A DNA stretch of 50,249 nucleotides, taken from Psychrobacter urativorans. GTDB lineage: Bacteria > Pseudomonadota > Gammaproteobacteria > Pseudomonadales > Moraxellaceae. The notes beneath the pieces are model-generated. The model was not told the origin of the DNA and searched no databases. It saw nothing but the letters and a program-made list of their open reading frames with translations. The DNA is taken from NCBI RefSeq assembly GCF_904846675.1, contig NZ_CAJHBT010000021.1, positions 1 through 50,249 of the forward strand, written 5' to 3'. Position 1 is the first letter of the stretch, and each line of letters starts with the position of its first letter. The position numbers were made by a program, and so were the translations under genes. Positions 48,054 through 50,249 of the stretch are shown piece after piece.

Positions 48054-49091
48054 TCAAAATAACTCCGTTAATTGGTTCAATAGGGTTTTTTTAGAAAAGT
48101 ATTGTTTTATTTTACCAACATTAGCTGGGTGATAGTGGTTTACTAAAGAAGTGAAGTCCTTAACATCGTATATTTCAATTCCTTTTTCTTTGAATAGCGG
48201 CCATTGGGTGGTGTTACTACGAATATATACCGTTTTCCCCAGACCCAATAAGGTGATGATGTTTCCCAAAGCCTGTTGCCGACTATTATTAAAAATGGCA
48301 ATATCGATTTTTTCTAAAAATTTTAAGTAATCTTCAAAAGGCATAAACTCAGTTAAAGGCACAAATTTGTCACCAAAAAGCTCTTTTCCTATTTTTATAA
48401 CTTTTTTAGCATGACTTTGATCGCTGTATGATAACGGGGCATAAATACGAATATTTTTATTCTTAAATGGAAGTAACTTTTCTAGTATTTCAACATGGTT
48501 ATTAGTACTATTTGCTGAATTGCCTAGCTGAATATTTATCGTACTGCTATCATTCTTTGAGATATCAAGCTCTTTATAAATATTGCTAAGATACATAATG
48601 CATTCATAATATTCACCTTGAGCGCCATACCATTCTCTTGCTAAATCAATATCACCTTTAATATAAGTTACTAAATGACCCATTTTTTTAATGACAGAGC
48701 GCCTAAAAAACTCTCGTACTCGCCATTTATGATTACGTTTACCAAAACGATATACGTATAAATCACCACCCCATATAGCCCAATAACATTTTTTTAATAA
48801 CCAAGGGGTAAAAAACAAGATTTTTATAATTGTGTGATCAGCTAAACTATGTAAGATAATTTTATCTGCTTGATGCATCCTTACTAAGACTTGGATGTAA
48901 TGTTTTAATTTTGCAGTGCTCGTTTTTTCTGACAGTAGTTTTATATTCTTGCCGTGTATAAGATTATCTTGAGCCATCCCTCTAGTGAGTGAAAATTCGT
49001 GCTCATCAAAATTAAAGTTTTCTTTAACAAAGTTTATAAAGGGGGGTATGAACTTTTCACTACTAGCGATATGCAAGATTTGTTTACTCAT
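48054..49091 (-). CDS. wecF: WecF-like TDP-Fuc4NAc:lipid II Fuc4NAc transferase (GT56)
   Basis: This 345-residue GT-B glycosyltransferase has the WecF (GT56) landmarks WAIWGGDLYVYRFG near residue 104, INIQLGNSANSTNNHVEIL near 184, RIYAPLSYSDQ, and FNNSRQQALGNIITLLGLGK. In enterobacteria WecF adds Fuc4NAc to the lipid II intermediate of enterobacterial common antigen. Here it more likely builds an O-antigen, capsule or ECA-like glycan. Composition is markedly AT-rich. It begins 2 bases after rfbA stops. Confidence 0.85.
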   Translation of the reverse strand: MSKQILHIASSEKFIPPFINFVKENFNFDEHEFSLTRGMAQDNLIHGKNIKLLSEKTSTAKLKHYIQVLVRMHQADKIILHSLADHTIIKILFFTPWLLKKCYWAIWGGDLYVYRFGKRNHKWRVREFFRRSVIKKMGHLVTYIKGDIDLAREWYGAQGEYYECIMYLSNIYKELDISKNDSSTINIQLGNSANSTNNHVEILEKLLPFKNKNIRIYAPLSYSDQSHAKKVIKIGKELFGDKFVPLTEFMPFEDYLKFLEKIDIAIFNNSRQQALGNIITLLGLGKTVYIRSNTTQWPLFKEKGIEIYDVKDFTSLVNHYHPANVGKIKQYFSKKTLLNQLTELF

Positions 49092-49093
49092 CT

Positions 49094-49963
49094 TTATGGC
49101 ACCAAATCTAATAAATATTTACCGTAACCATTTTTATTGAGCTTATTGCCTATCCGCTGTAGGTCTTGCTTAGTGATCCATCCATTGTTATAAGCAATTT
49201 CCTCTAAACACGCAATCTTATAACCTTGATGTTTTTCGATAGTCTCTACAAACATACCGGCTTCTAGTAAGCTTTCATGGGTACCAGTATCAAGCCAAGT
49301 AAATCCAGGACCAAGCAATTCGACACTTAAATCACCACGCTGCATATAGATCTGATTAACAGTCGTAATTTCAAGCTCTCCACGATTAGACGGTTTTACT
49401 TGTTTGGCTATTTTCACAACATCGTTATCGTAAAAATATAGGCCAGTTACCGCATAGTTAGACTTGGGATGACTTGGCTTTTCCTCAATGGAAATAGCAC
49501 GCTTATTTTCATCAAACTCGACCACACCAAAACGCTCAGGGTCTTTAACCTGATACCCAAAAACGGTAGCCCCCGTTTTATGATTAGCAGCCTTATGCAG
49601 TAGCGGGGAGAATCCTGGGCCGTAAAATATGTTATCACCTAAAACCAGACAAACATTACTATCACCAATGAACTCTTCACCAATAGTAAACGCCTGTGCC
49701 AAGCCATCTGGGTTGGGCTGAACAGCATAACTAATGTTAACACCCAGATCCTCACCATCAGCAAGTAAACGTCTAAAACCATCGATATCATCCGGAGTGC
49801 TAATTATTAAGATATCTCTAATACCTGCTAACATTAATACTGATAAAGGGTAATAAATCATCGGTTTGTCATAGATAGGAAGCAGTTGTTTAGACACACC
49901 TTTAGTAATAGGGTACAGGCGTGTACCAGAGCCACCAGCTAAAATGATTCCTTTAGTATTCAT
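49094..49963 (-). CDS. rfbA: RfbA/RmlA, glucose-1-phosphate thymidylyltransferase
   Basis: RfbA makes dTDP-glucose from dTTP and glucose-1-phosphate. The 289-residue enzyme has the signature [11 protein letters not shown]...SKQLLP at residues 9-28, then [21 protein letters not shown] and [21 protein letters not shown] lies upstream of the ATG at 49963, which forms TAATG with the original rfbB stop, a typical coupled junction. It supplies the donor for the Fuc4NAc branch encoded by the next three genes. Confidence 0.96.
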   Translation of the reverse strand: MNTKGIILAGGSGTRLYPITKGVSKQLLPIYDKPMIYYPLSVLMLAGIRDILIISTPDDIDGFRRLLADGEDLGVNISYAVQPNPDGLAQAFTIGEEFIGDSNVCLVLGDNIFYGPGFSPLLHKAANHKTGATVFGYQVKDPERFGVVEFDENKRAISIEEKPSHPKSNYAVTGLYFYDNDVVKIAKQVKPSNRGELEITTVNQIYMQRGDLSVELLGPGFTWLDTGTHESLLEAGMFVETIEKHQGYKIACLEEIAYNNGWITKQDLQRIGNKLNKNGYGKYLLDLVP

Positions 49964-50175
49964 TAAGTTTGTACTCCTAATCTCTCACGTTGGTAGCTGC
50001 CATCTTGAATTCGGCGGCACTAGGCAAGATTATCCAGATACCATTTAACCGTTTTATGTATGCCGGTCTCAAAATTTTCAACTGGTATCCAGTCTAAGTC
50101 ATTTTTGATCTTTGTGGCATCGATAGCATAGCGAAAATCATGGCCAGGACGGTCTTTCACATAGGTAATGAGTGA
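49963..50175 (-). pseudogene. rfbB: rfbB (rmlB), dTDP-glucose 4,6-dehydratase, 3' remnant with premature stop
   Basis: In frame from 50175 the sequence encodes [20 protein letters not shown] and then [11 protein letters not shown], the C-terminal part of RfbB. A TAG at 50020-50022 interrupts it. The same frame then continues as [18 protein letters not shown] to TAA at 49963-49965, the usual RfbB ending, which overlaps the rfbA ATG. The likely original Asp-Trp is now Ala-stop. Upstream of about 50175 the homology ends and an in-frame TAA is met at 50206-50208. Both defects argue that this copy is not functional. Confidence 0.8.
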
Positions 50176-50249
50176 ACCACCCCGACTATATCGGAGACTG
50201 TTTGTTTAAGTTAGGCCGCTAGGCCTAACTGATTAAGATTATCATAATA
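50173..50249. mobile_element. Probable end of an insertion sequence within rfbB (partial)
   Basis: Coding similarity to rfbB stops at about 50173, and the plus-strand sequence begins TGAACCACCCCGACTATATC, with an internal dyad CCGACTATATCGG. This looks like the TGAACCnCCCC termini of some IS3-family elements (from memory). A further hairpin, GTTAGGCC/GGCCTAAC, lies at 50210-50229. No transposase is in the window, so family and extent are uncertain. Confidence 0.45.

Overview
The window looks like a chromosomal segment of a gammaproteobacterium of the family Moraxellaceae, most likely Psychrobacter. The reasons are moderately AT-rich DNA, short AT-rich spacers with simple hairpin terminators, and Psychrobacter/Acinetobacter-like genes (contiguous tusDCBE, CysB-type LysR regulator, AEC transporters, long-form LeuA, EcnA/B-type lipoproteins). 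This is inferred from protein resemblance only; no search was run. No tRNA, rRNA, CRISPR array or prophage is visible.

Left part (1-33 kb), mostly housekeeping. mnmG is followed by two near-duplicate AEC transporters flanking a chaB-like gene. Then come an ornithine cyclodeaminase homologue, a luciferase-like flavin oxidoreductase with a small membrane protein, a CysB-type regulator and katG, with a stop-interrupted small lipoprotein gene between the last two. A plus-strand run follows: ampG-like permease, prmC, moeB/thiF-like E1 enzyme, ABC1 kinase, MFS transporter. An Lrp/AsnC regulator diverges from leuA. Next are an unknown possibly exported protein, accB-accC on the minus strand, a MATE exporter, a PH-domain/EVE-domain pair, hemW, two tandem entericidin-like lipoproteins, trmL, and the tusDCBE sulfur relay for tRNA 2-thiouridine.

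Middle part (33-46.3 kb). Two related but diverged IS30-family elements, both 1052 bp and in the same orientation, frame about 11.3 kb. Inside are a cytosine-deaminase-like amidohydrolase, glnE, ilvE and a four-gene minus-strand cassette: ArnT-like transferase, GT2 polyprenyl-phosphate sugar transferase, GtrA flippase and YdjC/ChbG deacetylase. The last three overlap in translation. The set matches the logic of the FlmF2/NaxD/FlmK lipid A galactosamine system of Francisella and the NaxD system of Acinetobacter, and is the most interesting functional module here. A divergent orphan glycosyltransferase lies beside it.

Right part (46.3-50.2 kb). This is a tightly packed, more AT-rich minus-strand sugar operon: rfbB (broken), rfbA, wecF, hexapeptide acyltransferase, wecE. 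Together these would make and transfer dTDP-Fuc4NAc. rfbB carries an in-frame TAG 19 codons before its original stop and loses homology upstream at about 50173, where the sequence looks like an insertion-sequence end. The pathway may therefore be off unless another rmlB exists in the genome.
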